This document shows, one piece after another, positions 1-11,000 of a DNA stretch of 64,000 bases (the first letter of the stretch is position 1; every line of letters begins with the position of its first letter). The stretch comes from Utricularia gibba. Taxonomy: Eukaryota > Streptophyta > Magnoliopsida > Lamiales > Lentibulariaceae. The stretch covers positions 3,286,001 through 3,350,000 of the forward strand of contig CM007989.1 in NCBI GenBank assembly GCA_002189035.1, written 5' to 3'. Made by a program: the position numbers and the translations under genes. The notes beneath the pieces are model-generated. The model was given only the letters and a program-made list of their open reading frames with translations. It was not told where the DNA came from and ran no database searches.

Positions 1-1099
1 AACTCTACCAGCTCCTCTCTTCGTCTTCTCCCGTTGATCGACTCAGTGTTGCTTTAGAAGGGCCTTATGGACCAGCTTCAAGCACCATTTTAAGGTATCA
101 CTTGCACTATCAGCATACAGTAAACCCATTTTAGCAGTTAATGGAGGTCTTCATGCCAAATATTCTTGTTTTCTTTTTCTACTTGTCTTCAGGCACGATG
201 AACTGGTCATGATCAGCGGAGGCAGCGGCATAACACCATTCATCTCCATCATCAGAGAACTCATGTACAGTAGCCATACACTGAAGCAGAATATCCCCAA
301 AGTGTTGCTCGTTTCCTCGTTCAAGAGCTCTGCTGATCTTGCTATGTTAGATCTCATCCTTCCAATTTCAAGCACCTCACCGGAGTTTCCAGAACTCCGA
401 ATCGAGGCCTTTGTGACTAGAGAAATGCAACCTCCCCTCCAAAAGAAAAACATCAACACCATTCGGTTCAACCCCAGTCCTCGTGATTCACCCATGGCAC
501 CAATTCTAGGCCAGAATGGCTGGTTATTGCTTGGTTTCATCATCTCCAGCTCCTTCACCATGTACCTTCTCCTCATTGGGTTCTTGACTCGTTTCCACAT
601 ATACCCTATTGACCATAACACGGGCAAGAAATACCCCGCTTACTCAAGGGCCTTGCTTCATATGCTGTTCATTTGCCTCAGCATCATCATTGCATCCACT
701 GCAGCTTTTCTTTGGACAAAGAGCAGAAATGCAAGGGAGGCTAATCAGATTCAGCACACTGGAAGCTCTTCTCCGGATTCCACAAAAGCTTCGGATATCG
801 AACTTGAAAGCTTGCCTCAGCAATCCTTGTCTCAGTCTATAAACCTTCACTATGGTGAAAGGGCAGACCTAAGAAGTAAGTTAGCCACTTTGAGCTTTCT
901 CATTCCGCTTTCTGGAAAACTTGAATCACGCATCACTACATGCATTTTTTTTCGTGCAGAAATCTTGTTGGACCGCAAAGAATCAAACGTGGGTGTTCTC
1001 GTGTGCGGGCCAAGGAAACTGCGATATGAAGTTGCTAAGATCTGCTCCTCTGGATCGGCAGAAAATCTCCACTTTGAGTCCATCAGCTTCACATGGTGA
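1..1099 (+). CDS. FRO: Ferric reduction oxidase (FRO), C-terminal part, truncated by window edge
   Basis: This is the C-terminal part of a ferric-chelate reductase, the flavocytochrome that moves electrons from NADPH through FAD and haem to Fe(III) on the far side of a membrane. Three exons are visible: 1-94 (frame starts at base 3), 193-875 and 960-1099; the phases join. The FAD/NADPH-binding part shows LEGPYGP, then ISGGSGITPF. A hydrophobic segment follows (WLLLGFIISSSF), then a second one after HIYPIDHN, and near the end VLVCGPRKLR and the family C-terminus NLHFESISFTW. The first exons (haem-binding transmembrane core) lie left of the window. The arrangement of late membrane spans recalls the FRO6/FRO7 group, but the subtype is uncertain. 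Confidence 0.9.
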
Positions 1100-1754
1100 C
1101 TTGCGTGTACAGTCGAGTAGTGTGTGATTTTGTGGGTTTGGGAAAAAGGAATACTACTACAATCACAAATAACAGTACTGCTTTAAAAACTGAGTGAGCG
1201 GTTTGAATGCTTTTTTATAACAAAATTGAGAAATTTTGCCATTGAAAAAAAACTAATAAATTGAATAAGATTTAATAATTTTTAATTATATGTTAAAAAT
1301 AAAAATTACCATTTAAATGAATTGAATTCATTTTTTAGTTTAACTATAAATTTCAAATTAATCAATAATTTTAAAACACTGCTTATGAATTTGAATAAAG
1401 TATCATAAAATAAAAAAAGAAGCATAATACCAATATTCCTATTAAATTACATTTTTAGTTTTCTAAAAACATAGATGAAAAATGATATCCTTTTAATAAG
1501 ATTTAAAAAATATTTATGTTGTATTGGGCTTTAATTTGCTGTGGCGCATCTTGTCATAATGGGTGGCCCAATCTAGTATGTTTTATTCACAAGCGGGGAC
1601 GTACCCCGTACACCTACTGAAAGTACGAACTATCCCGTCCGTATTCCCTGTGATTGTCCTCCACTTTCTGCTCCCCCTCTCCAACCTTTTGGTTCTTCTT
1701 CCAAGTTCGATACATTTCTTGGCTTCAATCTAGTATTCATCTCAAAACCGTCTT
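1100..1754. other. AT-rich intergenic region
   Basis: Between the FRO stop codon and the duplicated leader block. The first 450 bases are strongly AT-rich with no coding signal. The last 150 bases are more GC-rich and should hold the promoter of the next gene. I see nothing else. Confidence 0.6.
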
Positions 1755-2545
1755 GGGATTTATGCCCTTAACGCTTAAAACCCTAGCTTTACTCCTCTGA
1801 AACTGCTTTATAATTTATACTTCATTGGCACAAGTTGGGGGCGTGCTGGGATTCGACAATTTTGCTCTTTTTAAGGTATGCTTCTCTTTTTGTTTGTGTA
1901 ATGGTGGATTTGGTGGGTTATGTCTGCTAGGTCATATGTGTCATTGATTGTGGGAATGTAGGAAGGGCTGGTAACACAAGCTAGGATCTATGGTTATTTT
2001 TTTTAATTTTTTTCTTAGAAAGTAATGCAGGGCGTTGCGATTTTCAATTAGTTTTTGATTGATTGATGCCGGCATTGCGCCATTTGAATTGCGTTCTCGC
2101 GTGGGTATGAAAGCTATGAGTCAACTGCTGTTCCATAAGGTGGAGCTATGACTTATCATCTTATGTTAAAAAGTTACTTTTTGGAATAGAGATTTTACCG
2201 GTGTTTGATTCCCTGGTGGCTGGATACATTTTGAATGTATATGTATAGCACACGGAGTCATCCAGTCTGTTTGTGCGGTAGTGGCACTAAAATGCCTTTT
2301 CTGGTATGCCATTGTTTGGTCCCTATAGAGGTGGCTTACCTTGTACCCGTTTCGTTACCTCGAAGTTCTGTTTTCAGTGCAACTGCGTGTGTACACAGTA
2401 GTCACATAGTGCGATGAATACTTAGGCTCCTGGTTGCCATCTTGGTGGTCAGATTAAGGTTTTTTGCTACTCCATGCTGTCATGCGGATGATTGTGGGAA
2501 AAGATGCAAAGGTTTCATGGTGGCAGCTGCAGAAGTGCAGCTGCG
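1755..2545 (+). repeat. Duplicated copy of the MED12 5' leader, intron and first-exon start (copy 1)
   Basis: This block aligns along its length with 4282-5096. Both hold a telo-box leader, a donor just after an AAG, intron sequence including CACAAGCTAGGATC and ATGAGTCAACT, and at the 3' end an ATG followed by codons for MQRFHGGSC. In copy 2 that ATG is the MED12 start. Here (ATG at 2504) the reading diverges after the ninth codon and it lies inside the 5' UTR intron of the downstream gene, so it is a vestigial exon. Extents are by eye, plus or minus 30 bases. Confidence 0.85.
1778..1785 (+). promoter_or_regulatory. Telo-box (AAACCCTA) in leader
   Basis: AAACCCTA lies in the presumed 5' UTR or proximal promoter, about 90 bases before the leader intron donor (GT at 1876). 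Telo-boxes are common in plant promoters of growth- and translation-linked genes. The same box occurs in the duplicated MED12 leader. Confidence 0.5.
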
Positions 2546-2683
2546 ATGATTCCTAATGCGACTCTAGTTTTTCCTGCATTTCCAAAAAAATTGATGTCAA
2601 GTGTGACTCTCATTTATTTTTTTCCTTTTAATGATAATTGTTCGATTTTTGTCACATTGAATTGGGTGATCAGGTGATAGAAA

Positions 2684-3408
2684 ATGGCCAATGATGTCAA
2701 AGAGGAGAAAAAGAAGTTGGTCAAGTTAGACTGCGCATTTAAGTTGGTATGCATCATCTCTTTTTTCACACTTACAGTTGAAATCCGGAATGTTGCTCAC
2801 TTTATATGATATGGATCTCATGAAGCATTGTCTAATATATCATGAAATAAAAAAGGATTCACCAAGTAATGATCATGTGTTTCAGTTGTATTGACAGTGC
2901 AGAAGGTTATTCCTTTGTGAAGGAAATGAAAGAACAATGTTATCTGCATCGTTTTAAAATTTTTGGCTCTTAATCTCAACAGGCCGAACAATGGGTTAAT
3001 AACATGAGTAAAGCTCCTCCCATTAATGAGACTCCAACTTCTGTTGAATTGGAAGGGCGCCCTTCTAGGTCAGAGAGTACTTCATGCCCCCATCAAAGTC
3101 CTTGTTCTGCTGCCTACTCAATTCATGACTGTGCTGCTCTTGCTTGAAATAGGTTGGGGGTGGGTGCAACTGTTCCCAAAGAGTCCTCCAAGTTCATGCG
3201 CACAAACAACCCAGTGGAGAGAAAATTGGTCTCCAAGCTGCAGTCAAGCAAACGAAAGGCTGCCGAGGCAGAAGCGGATGTAAGAACATCAGCACGTGAT
3301 GTGGACGGAGATAGTGAGGAAGAGGAGTTGGATAGCAAAACAAAAGCTTTTGCTAAAAAGACAGCCCCAAGTAGAACCACACATACTCCCAGCAAAAAGT
3401 TCAGATGA
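2684..3408 (+). CDS. Small DUF3245-like nuclear-type protein
   Basis: Three coding exons give a 134-residue protein: 2684-2746, 2983-3068 and 3153-3408; the phases match and the donors and acceptors are canonical. A leader intron (about 1876-2673) precedes the ATG. The protein has a conserved N-terminus (KLDCAFKLAEQWVNNMSK), a central LGVGATVPKE segment and a Lys/Ser/Glu-rich charged tail with an acidic patch (DGDSEEEELD), then basic residues. I recall plant proteins of this kind as DUF3245 family; the function is unknown. The tail suggests a nuclear, partly disordered protein. Its promoter and leader appear to derive from a duplicated copy of the MED12 5' region, so the two genes may share regulation. 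Confidence 0.75.
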
Positions 3409-4281
3409 GTGCTTCAGCAGAAATGTGATTTGAAACACAACGCAATTATTGTTTTCTGCAGCATATGAAGTTGTTACAGATGAGCTAAAGTCTGTTTTCC
3501 TCATCTCCACCACGTTTTTTTTTTTTTTTGAAACTGTGTCTCAGACCCCAGAACACTATGGAGAGAGGTGAACTGTTGCACCTTGTAAAACGTTTCCAAC
3601 AAAAAATATTTATTTTTAAGATATCGTTTTACATGAATTTTGTATGCAGTTTTTCCACCTCTTCAAAAAAAAAAAAAAAAAAAGACAACTTTGCTGTTAA
3701 AACAGTTATTTTTATATCCAATGCATAAAATGAATATGTTAAACGAAGGGTAAAAACGTAAAAGTACTCCACTGAACTAGAAATTATTTTAATTTGATTT
3801 GGAATCAGGATCATTGCTAGGGTTTATTTCAAAATCGGAAGCTCATTGGACTTTACTGTAAGAAAATGACAGAGATTTGGGGGTTTCGGGTTGTGTAATA
3901 AGAGTTAATTATGATATTGTGAAAATGAAGATGGGTAAATTACTAAAATTGAGGAAGATCAAAATCCGATGTCAGCCAGCTATCGAGTAGTCAGAGAAAG
4001 GGGAAGTTGCCCAATTCCGGTTCTCAACCAAGAGTCATCCAGATCTCTGTCTTTGCTGTTCATGGCCTGTTTCCGCGCACTGGTGGTGTACCAACTCTTT
4101 TTCTTTATGCATATGTAGACAATGTATTAAATACCCGCACAATCCCAGATTTCCCCTAAATTGATGCCTGCAACTCGATTTCAAAATCCCTAATCCAATA
4201 CCGAAGCTTTACGGTGGTGGAGGATCTTGGTCTTTGCCCGATTCCTTGCCTCAGTCTTTTTGTAGCGAACCCACTTTCCGA
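3409..4281. other. Intergenic: 3' end of small gene and MED12 promoter
   Basis: The first part is the 3' UTR of the DUF3245-like gene. It contains a poly-A tract (about 3665-3683) and AT-rich DNA. From about 3950 onward the sequence should be the MED12 promoter. No coding signal. Confidence 0.55.
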
Positions 4282-5096
4282 TTTATGCTGTTACCGCTGA
4301 AAAACCCTAGCCTTGCTCCTCTGAAACCCTAACTACTTAATAGTGAATACTTCATTGAGACAAGTTGGGGCGCGCTGGGATTCAATCAGTTTGCTGATTT
4401 TAAAGGTACGCTTCTGTTTTTGCTTCTTGGATGTTGGGTTTGAGGGGTTTATATCGTCTAGGTCATCTGGGTCATAATCTTGGGCATGTAGAGAAGGGGC
4501 TGGTAACACAAGCTAGGATCATTGGTTGTCTTTTTTTCGAAAGTGAGACAGGGCGTTGTGGTTTTCTACTGTTTGTTTTTTGATGGAGGGTCTACATGGG
4601 TTTCGAATGATTTATTTGGGCAGTGCTTCTTATTTGAATTGCGTTCCCGCGCGCATATGAAGGTTATGAGTCAACTTCTGTTCCATAATATGGGGCGATG
4701 GCTTATAATTTTTTGTTAAAAAGTTTCTTTTTGGAATAGAGGTTTTACCGGGATTTGATTCCTTGGTGGTTGGTGTCATTTTGGATGCATATGTATAGCG
4801 TAGGAAAGTCATCCAGTCTGCTTGTGTGGTGGCACTATAATGCCTTTTCTGCTATGTCATTTTTTTGGTCCGTGTAGAGGTGGCTTAACTTGTACCCGTT
4901 TCTTAACCTTCAAGTTCTATTGAAAGTGCAACTTCTTATGTACACAGTAGTGACATAATGCGATGAATACTTAGGCTTCTGGTTGCCATCTTGTTGGTCA
5001 GATTAAGTTTTGTTGCTACTCCATGCTGGTAACAGCATGCGGATGATTGTGGGAAGAGATGCAAAGGTTTCATGGTGGCAGCTGCACTAGTGCAGT
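4282..5096 (+). repeat. MED12 leader, leader intron and start region (copy 2 of the duplication)
   Basis: Homologous to 1755-2545. It contains telo-boxes at 4302-4309 and 4324-4331, a donor with GT at 4406, a leader intron and the genuine MED12 start at 5059. Because the downstream reading frame continues as intact MED12, this is probably the parental copy. Confidence 0.85.
4302..4332 (+). promoter_or_regulatory. Paired telo-boxes in MED12 leader
   Basis: Two AAACCCTA boxes, 14 bases apart, lie just upstream of the leader intron donor. The duplicated copy keeps only the first box. Their role here is inferred from motif identity only. Confidence 0.5.
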
Positions 5097-8000
5097 TAAT
5101 AACAGTGCACATCCCGGTATACAATCTAGGGATACTTCCAGAGCTGAGACATCTCCGATTCCCCCCAATTATGCATTGAATTCTAGGTAGCAACTATTTG
5201 TTGTTTTGCCTTTAATTTTTGTGTATTGCATGCATATTCATGGAGAAGCTAACTTGCCACGTAATGGGCATAAGATTTAGTCTTGCTTTACATGGTGGAT
5301 CTCATTCAACTAGTGAAATTGTAATTTTTGTCCGTGTTATTTTACTTCACGATTCAACATCTAAGTCTCTGATGATAATGGTTAATTCAAATTGAAGTGG
5401 GATTCATCATAAGTGGGCTGTTTGTTTCATCTAGAAACCTGGTGTATGGTTCTGTCGCTAAATTTTTAAATGTGCGTTCATTTCGAATTCAACATTTCAG
5501 ACCTTCGAATCAATGATGTAGGAGCCAAAATTTGCACTATGACTAAATTGCCATTTCTATGTGAATGAGTAATAGTTAGTGCGCTCCATAATTTCGTTAA
5601 TTATTTCCCTCTTGGCCCTCTTTGTTGAGGGATTCGATCCTTTTTTTGTGTTTTTAGATTATCATATTTGATTACATTGGTTTTTCCTGACTGTTTCAAC
5701 TTCATCTTTATATGTGGTTTTTTGTTTTTTGTTCCTTTAGACGGTCTTCTTATCTGAGTCCATACAAGTTGAAGTGTGATAAGGAGCAGTTGAATTCCCG
5801 GTAATTTCTGTTTCCTGTTTTTTCTCAGAGGTGTTACTTCTCCATTGGTTTCCATAATGTGACTATGGTAAACCTATCCTTTCAAGACTAATGTTGCATT
5901 TCACTCCTAACTGCTGCTGTCTTCTATCATTACAGACTTGGGCCTCCTGACTTCCACCCACCCTCTCCAAATTGCCGCGAGGAGACACTTACTGGGGCTT
6001 ATGTTCAGTCTGGTTATAAAGAGGCCGTTGAAGGATTTGAGGTATTATTTATGTTTCCTTTCATGTATTCTAGTGTGATTATCTTCTGCACAATTTCTGC
6101 TTATGTACTCACATTTTTTTTTCTTTTTTAAATGTGTTAAACTAGGAAACCAGAGAGATATCGCTGTCGCAGATTCAAACTTTTACAAAGCCTGTTATTG
6201 CCAGGTGCAAAGAGGTACTCATGTATAGAAAACCGTTCATGTTATTCAGAAAAGCCTGTCTAACTAGAAGATTGATTTATTTTTCAGGCAATTAAAAAAT
6301 GTCATAGGGCAATTAATGAGTCCCGTGCACAAAAACGGAAGGTCTTGCATTTCTTCTCTGTTTGACATGAATCTTTTTTGTATCCATAGATTCTGAAAAG
6401 TGTGAAATATGCAGGCAGGCCAGGTTTATGGAGTGCCACTTTCTGGCTCATTGTTGAATAAACCTGGCGTTTTTCCTGAGCAAAAAGCATGTGGTGAGGA
6501 GTCTAGGAAGAAATGGATTGAGGTATGCCCTTTCATTTCATTGTAGTGAAATTTTTGGAAGAAACGTTGTACTTCTAGACAATGGCGAAAATGAACCGTT
6601 GGAGTATCTGTTGTTAGCGTCTATATATTTTTTATTTTAGAGCTGCCCAGATTGTGCCACTGCCATTCATTTATTTTTTGTCTGTTTCTTTTATTTCTAC
6701 CTTGGTTTTTGACTTGTAAGTGTACTTATGAGCTCCATTCAAGTATCTTAACGTTTGAACCTTTTCAACAGGGTCTTTCTCAACCACATAAAAGACTGTG
6801 TTCATTGGCTGACCATGTGCCGCATGGATTTAAGAAAAAATCTCTTTTTGAAGTTCTGATTAAAGATCGTATTCCTTTATTAAGAGCTACATGGTTCATC
6901 AAAGTGATTTATCTTAACCAGGTATTTATCACAATTAAGAAATGTAAATATTGAAATACTCTCTTGGTATACTTAATGCCGTTTTTCTTGTCTCAGGTTC
7001 GAGCCTCTTCACTATCTGCATTTCATGATAAACCTCAAGTTTCTTGCTCAGAAAAGTGGACGAAAGATGTTATTGAATATCTTCAGCACTTGTTGGATGA
7101 GTTTATACTAAAGAATCAGTCCCAAGCAAATGTAAACTTTCGAGATCAATCACAAGTTTCCTTTCCTGTTTCTGTGCATAGTAATGAACCATCTTTGTAC
7201 ACCAAATGGTGGTATATGGTAAGGCTTGTTTATTGGCATCACGCAGAGGGTCTGGTGGTTCCTTCTCTGATGATTGATTGGATTTTTAATCAGCTGCAGG
7301 TAGTGGAAAATTTATATATTGCATAGAATTTAAAAAGAAACATGTTTCACTATTGGCCAAGCCTACTGAATTGTAAAATCGTGTTATTTCAGGAAAAGGG
7401 CTTGCTTAGTGTCCTGCAGCTGCTGTTGCCTATGATATATGGTTTTGCAGAAACAGTTGTATCTTCCCAGACCTATGTCTGTAAGCTGGTGGGTATTGCT
7501 GCTAGATTTATTCATGAGCCATCACCCGGTAGGTCAAATCATGTTGAAAATTCTCGACATGCTTATGCTACCTCAGCCGTGGTTGAGATGCTTCGGTTTT
7601 TGGTATTAGCCGTGCCTGATACTTTTGTTGCATTGGATTGTTTCCCAATGTCTGTTGTATGCCCTACCTTAAGTGATGAAAATCTCTTTTCCAAGTTGTT
7701 GGAGGATATCACGAAGGTGAACTATGGCCAGGTTGAAGTTGCTGGAGCACTGAGAGATCGAAACTATGAGGTTCAGGCTGAGATGTTATCCTTTAATAGT
7801 GTTGCGTCATCCATTCAAAAACGTTCGGAGACTCTTTCAAGAGCATCGAAGTCCATTTACTCTGGTTGTAACATGGCTAAAACTGTGCAGATGCTTGACC
7901 AAGCTCTTTTGAGTGGAGAAGTTGGTGCTTTGTATGACATTCTATTTGAAACTTGTTGGGATGGATTTTGTGCTGAACGTTGGAGTGCTGATGTGAGTTC

Positions 8001-11000
8001 TTGTCTTCTTGCATCACTTAAGCACTTTGGAAAGATATCATCGTCATTACTATGCTCCATCTTTTTCATATGTGAGTGGGCAACTTGTGACTACCGAGAT
8101 TTTCGAGCTGAGCCACCTCGTGGTTTGAAGTTCACTGGTAGGAAAGATGCCTCTCAGATTTTTATAGCCGTTAGGCTTTTCAAACAGAAGATGCTCAATT
8201 CATTTAACTTTGTTGGTCCTGACCGAAAATACACAGATATTTCAAATATTTTTGAAAGCCCAAGTCCTTTACATGATGCTATTGTGTGTTGGATTGATCA
8301 GCATGAAGTGTATAATGGGGAAGGTTTCAAAAGGTTGCAGCTTCTAGTTAGAGAATTGATGCTGGCAGGGATTTTCAATCCCTTGGCATATGGTAGACAG
8401 CTGATAGCCAGTGGAGTGATGGATGGAAATGGATCCATGGGTGAAATAGAAAAGCAGAAGAGGCACTACAAACTCTTGAAGCAGTTGCCTGCCTCATATA
8501 TTCATGAGATATTGCTAGAATCCCAGGTTTCTGACCCATCAGTTCTGATTGAAGCAACAAATATTTACTCACACGAACGCAGGATGGTGTTGCACGGACC
8601 CATTGGTGAAAGTAAATCTGGAGCTAGGAGACAAAAGAATCACCATAAGCTAGGCAGTGACACTGGTTCTCCAGCAGTCAGTGATTGGTGCTTTCAAACA
8701 AGTTCTCATCAATCAAGAGGAAATATGGATGCAGTAGAAAATCTAGCAGATATCGAAGCCTCCATTTCTGCATTGTTAAAGCTCCCTCGCCCTCCAAGTG
8801 CTCCAGGTAATAGTGGTGATGCATCTACATGCGAAGAATGCAGGAGGATGAAGAGACAAAAATTAAGTGAAGTCCAAAGCACATTTCTGCTGAATCCTGT
8901 TGAAGATGAGGAGGTATGGTGGGTGAAAAAGGAGACGAAGTACATGGATTCACTTAAAATTGAGCCACCCCCAAAGTCTTTAAAGCAGACACCTAAAGGT
9001 AGGCTGAAATCTGGAATTAAGACCCAAAGTCTTGCTCAATTAGCTGCTGCTCGAATTGAAGGTAGTCAAGGAGCATCACCAAGCCATGTATGTGAAGGTA
9101 GGGTCAGGTGCCCACATCACACGACCAGTCATGATGATGTCACCACATCGCTAGATTTCACAATGAGATCTAATGCTGGAGACATTGTTTCGGTTGGAAG
9201 GATTCTTAAGCATATGCGTATTTCAGAGAAGAGGAAATTGATGGCATGGCTAGTCTCTGTGGTTAAAAAGATTATTGAAGAGGCTGAGAAAACTGCGGCC
9301 AAGGTAAGCTTACCTAATAGGTTCACTCCTGCTGCTGAAGATCAAGTCCCCAGTCACTGGAGACTTGGTGAAGATGAGTTATGTGCAATATTGTATATGA
9401 TGGATTCTTGCAATGAGTTTGTGGCAACTGCAAGGCTTCTTTTTTGGCTGTTGCCAAAAGTTCCAGGAACTTCTCACATCATCAACCGCAACCCCTTGAT
9501 GTTTCCTAAGACCGCGGATTGTAGCACATGTGATGTAGGAGAGGCATTTCTTTTATCATTAGTTAGAAGGTATGCCATTCTTTTCTTTTGAAATATTTAT
9601 ATTTTTCTTTGGTACTTGGTCTTCTTCTTTTCATGTGGTTGCTTTCCTTTTAGAAGTAATTAGAGATTTAGACCCGCATTGGGTATATGACTTTAATCCA
9701 CTCCGTCCCTTGTATGACTTATTTATACTTGAATGGGGAGGACAGCAACGTAGATGGTGTTTTCATAATCGTGTTTATGAGTTCCAACATTTTCTTTTTT
9801 GTTTCAGTTATGAAAATATAATTGTTGCAGCTGATCTTATCCCTGAAATGCTGTCTGCTATTATGCAACGGGTTTCCATGATATCAGCAACAAAGAGTAA
9901 ACTGTCTGGCTCTGCATCATTGCACTATGCTCGATATCTATTGAAGAAGTACAACAATGTAGCAAGTGTTGTCGAATGGGAGAAGACATTCAGGTCCTTG
10001 TGTGATAAGAAACTTATCACTGAACTTGAACCTGGTCGTTCACTTGAAGGGGATCTCAGTTTTAATCTTGGAGTGCCTAATGGAGTGGAAGACCTTGATG
10101 ATTATTTTCGCCAAAAGATAAACAGTACTCGTCCATCCAGAGTTGGTATGAACATGAAGGAAATTGTCAGTAGGCATGTGGATGAAGTTCTCCAGTTTTT
10201 TTACAACAAGGACGTGAATGTCTACGGGCATGGAACAAGTAAAAACCCAACCATGGACAGGTCCAATGATGAGTACCATGTAGCTCATCAGATTGTTATT
10301 GGATTGATGGAATGCATGAAAAGTACTGGTGGTGCTGCTCAGGAAGGTGATCCCTCATTAGTATCATCTGCTGTTGCTGCTATAGTTAACAACGTAGGTC
10401 TTGCTATTTCCAGAGTTCAAGACTTCACCTCCCGCTCTAATCATTCAAATACTCCTGCTGGATCATTGCATTTAGCTCGCCACATTTTGAGAATTCATGT
10501 GAGCTGTTTATGCATACTGAAGAATGCACTTGGAGAACGTCAGAGTCGGGTATTTGAGGTTGCCCTTGCGATGGAAGCTTCCTCTAGTCTTTTGCAAATT
10601 TTATCCCCTGGAAAGTTTCCTCGAAGTCAGTTTCATGTGAATTCGCATGATGCCAATGCAAATCTGTATATGGATGGTGTAAACAATTCCAACAAAACTC
10701 ATCCAGCAAGAGCTGCTAAAATTTTTGCTTCGGTTTCTGCTCTGATCATTGGGTGCATTCTTCAAGGTGTAGCATGCCTTGATCGAATGGTGGCTCTATT
10801 CAAATTAAAAGAAGGGATGGATGTTGTAAGGAATTTAAAATCAAACATGAACGGAAGTACATCCTCAGCGGGGGCTTTGAAGGTGGATAATTTTCTTGAA
10901 GTTTCTCTCAACTGGTTTAGGGTACTTGTTGGAAACTGTAAAACCATTTCTGATGGGTTAATTGTGGATCTACTAGGTGAAGCCTCTATTGTTGCCCTGT

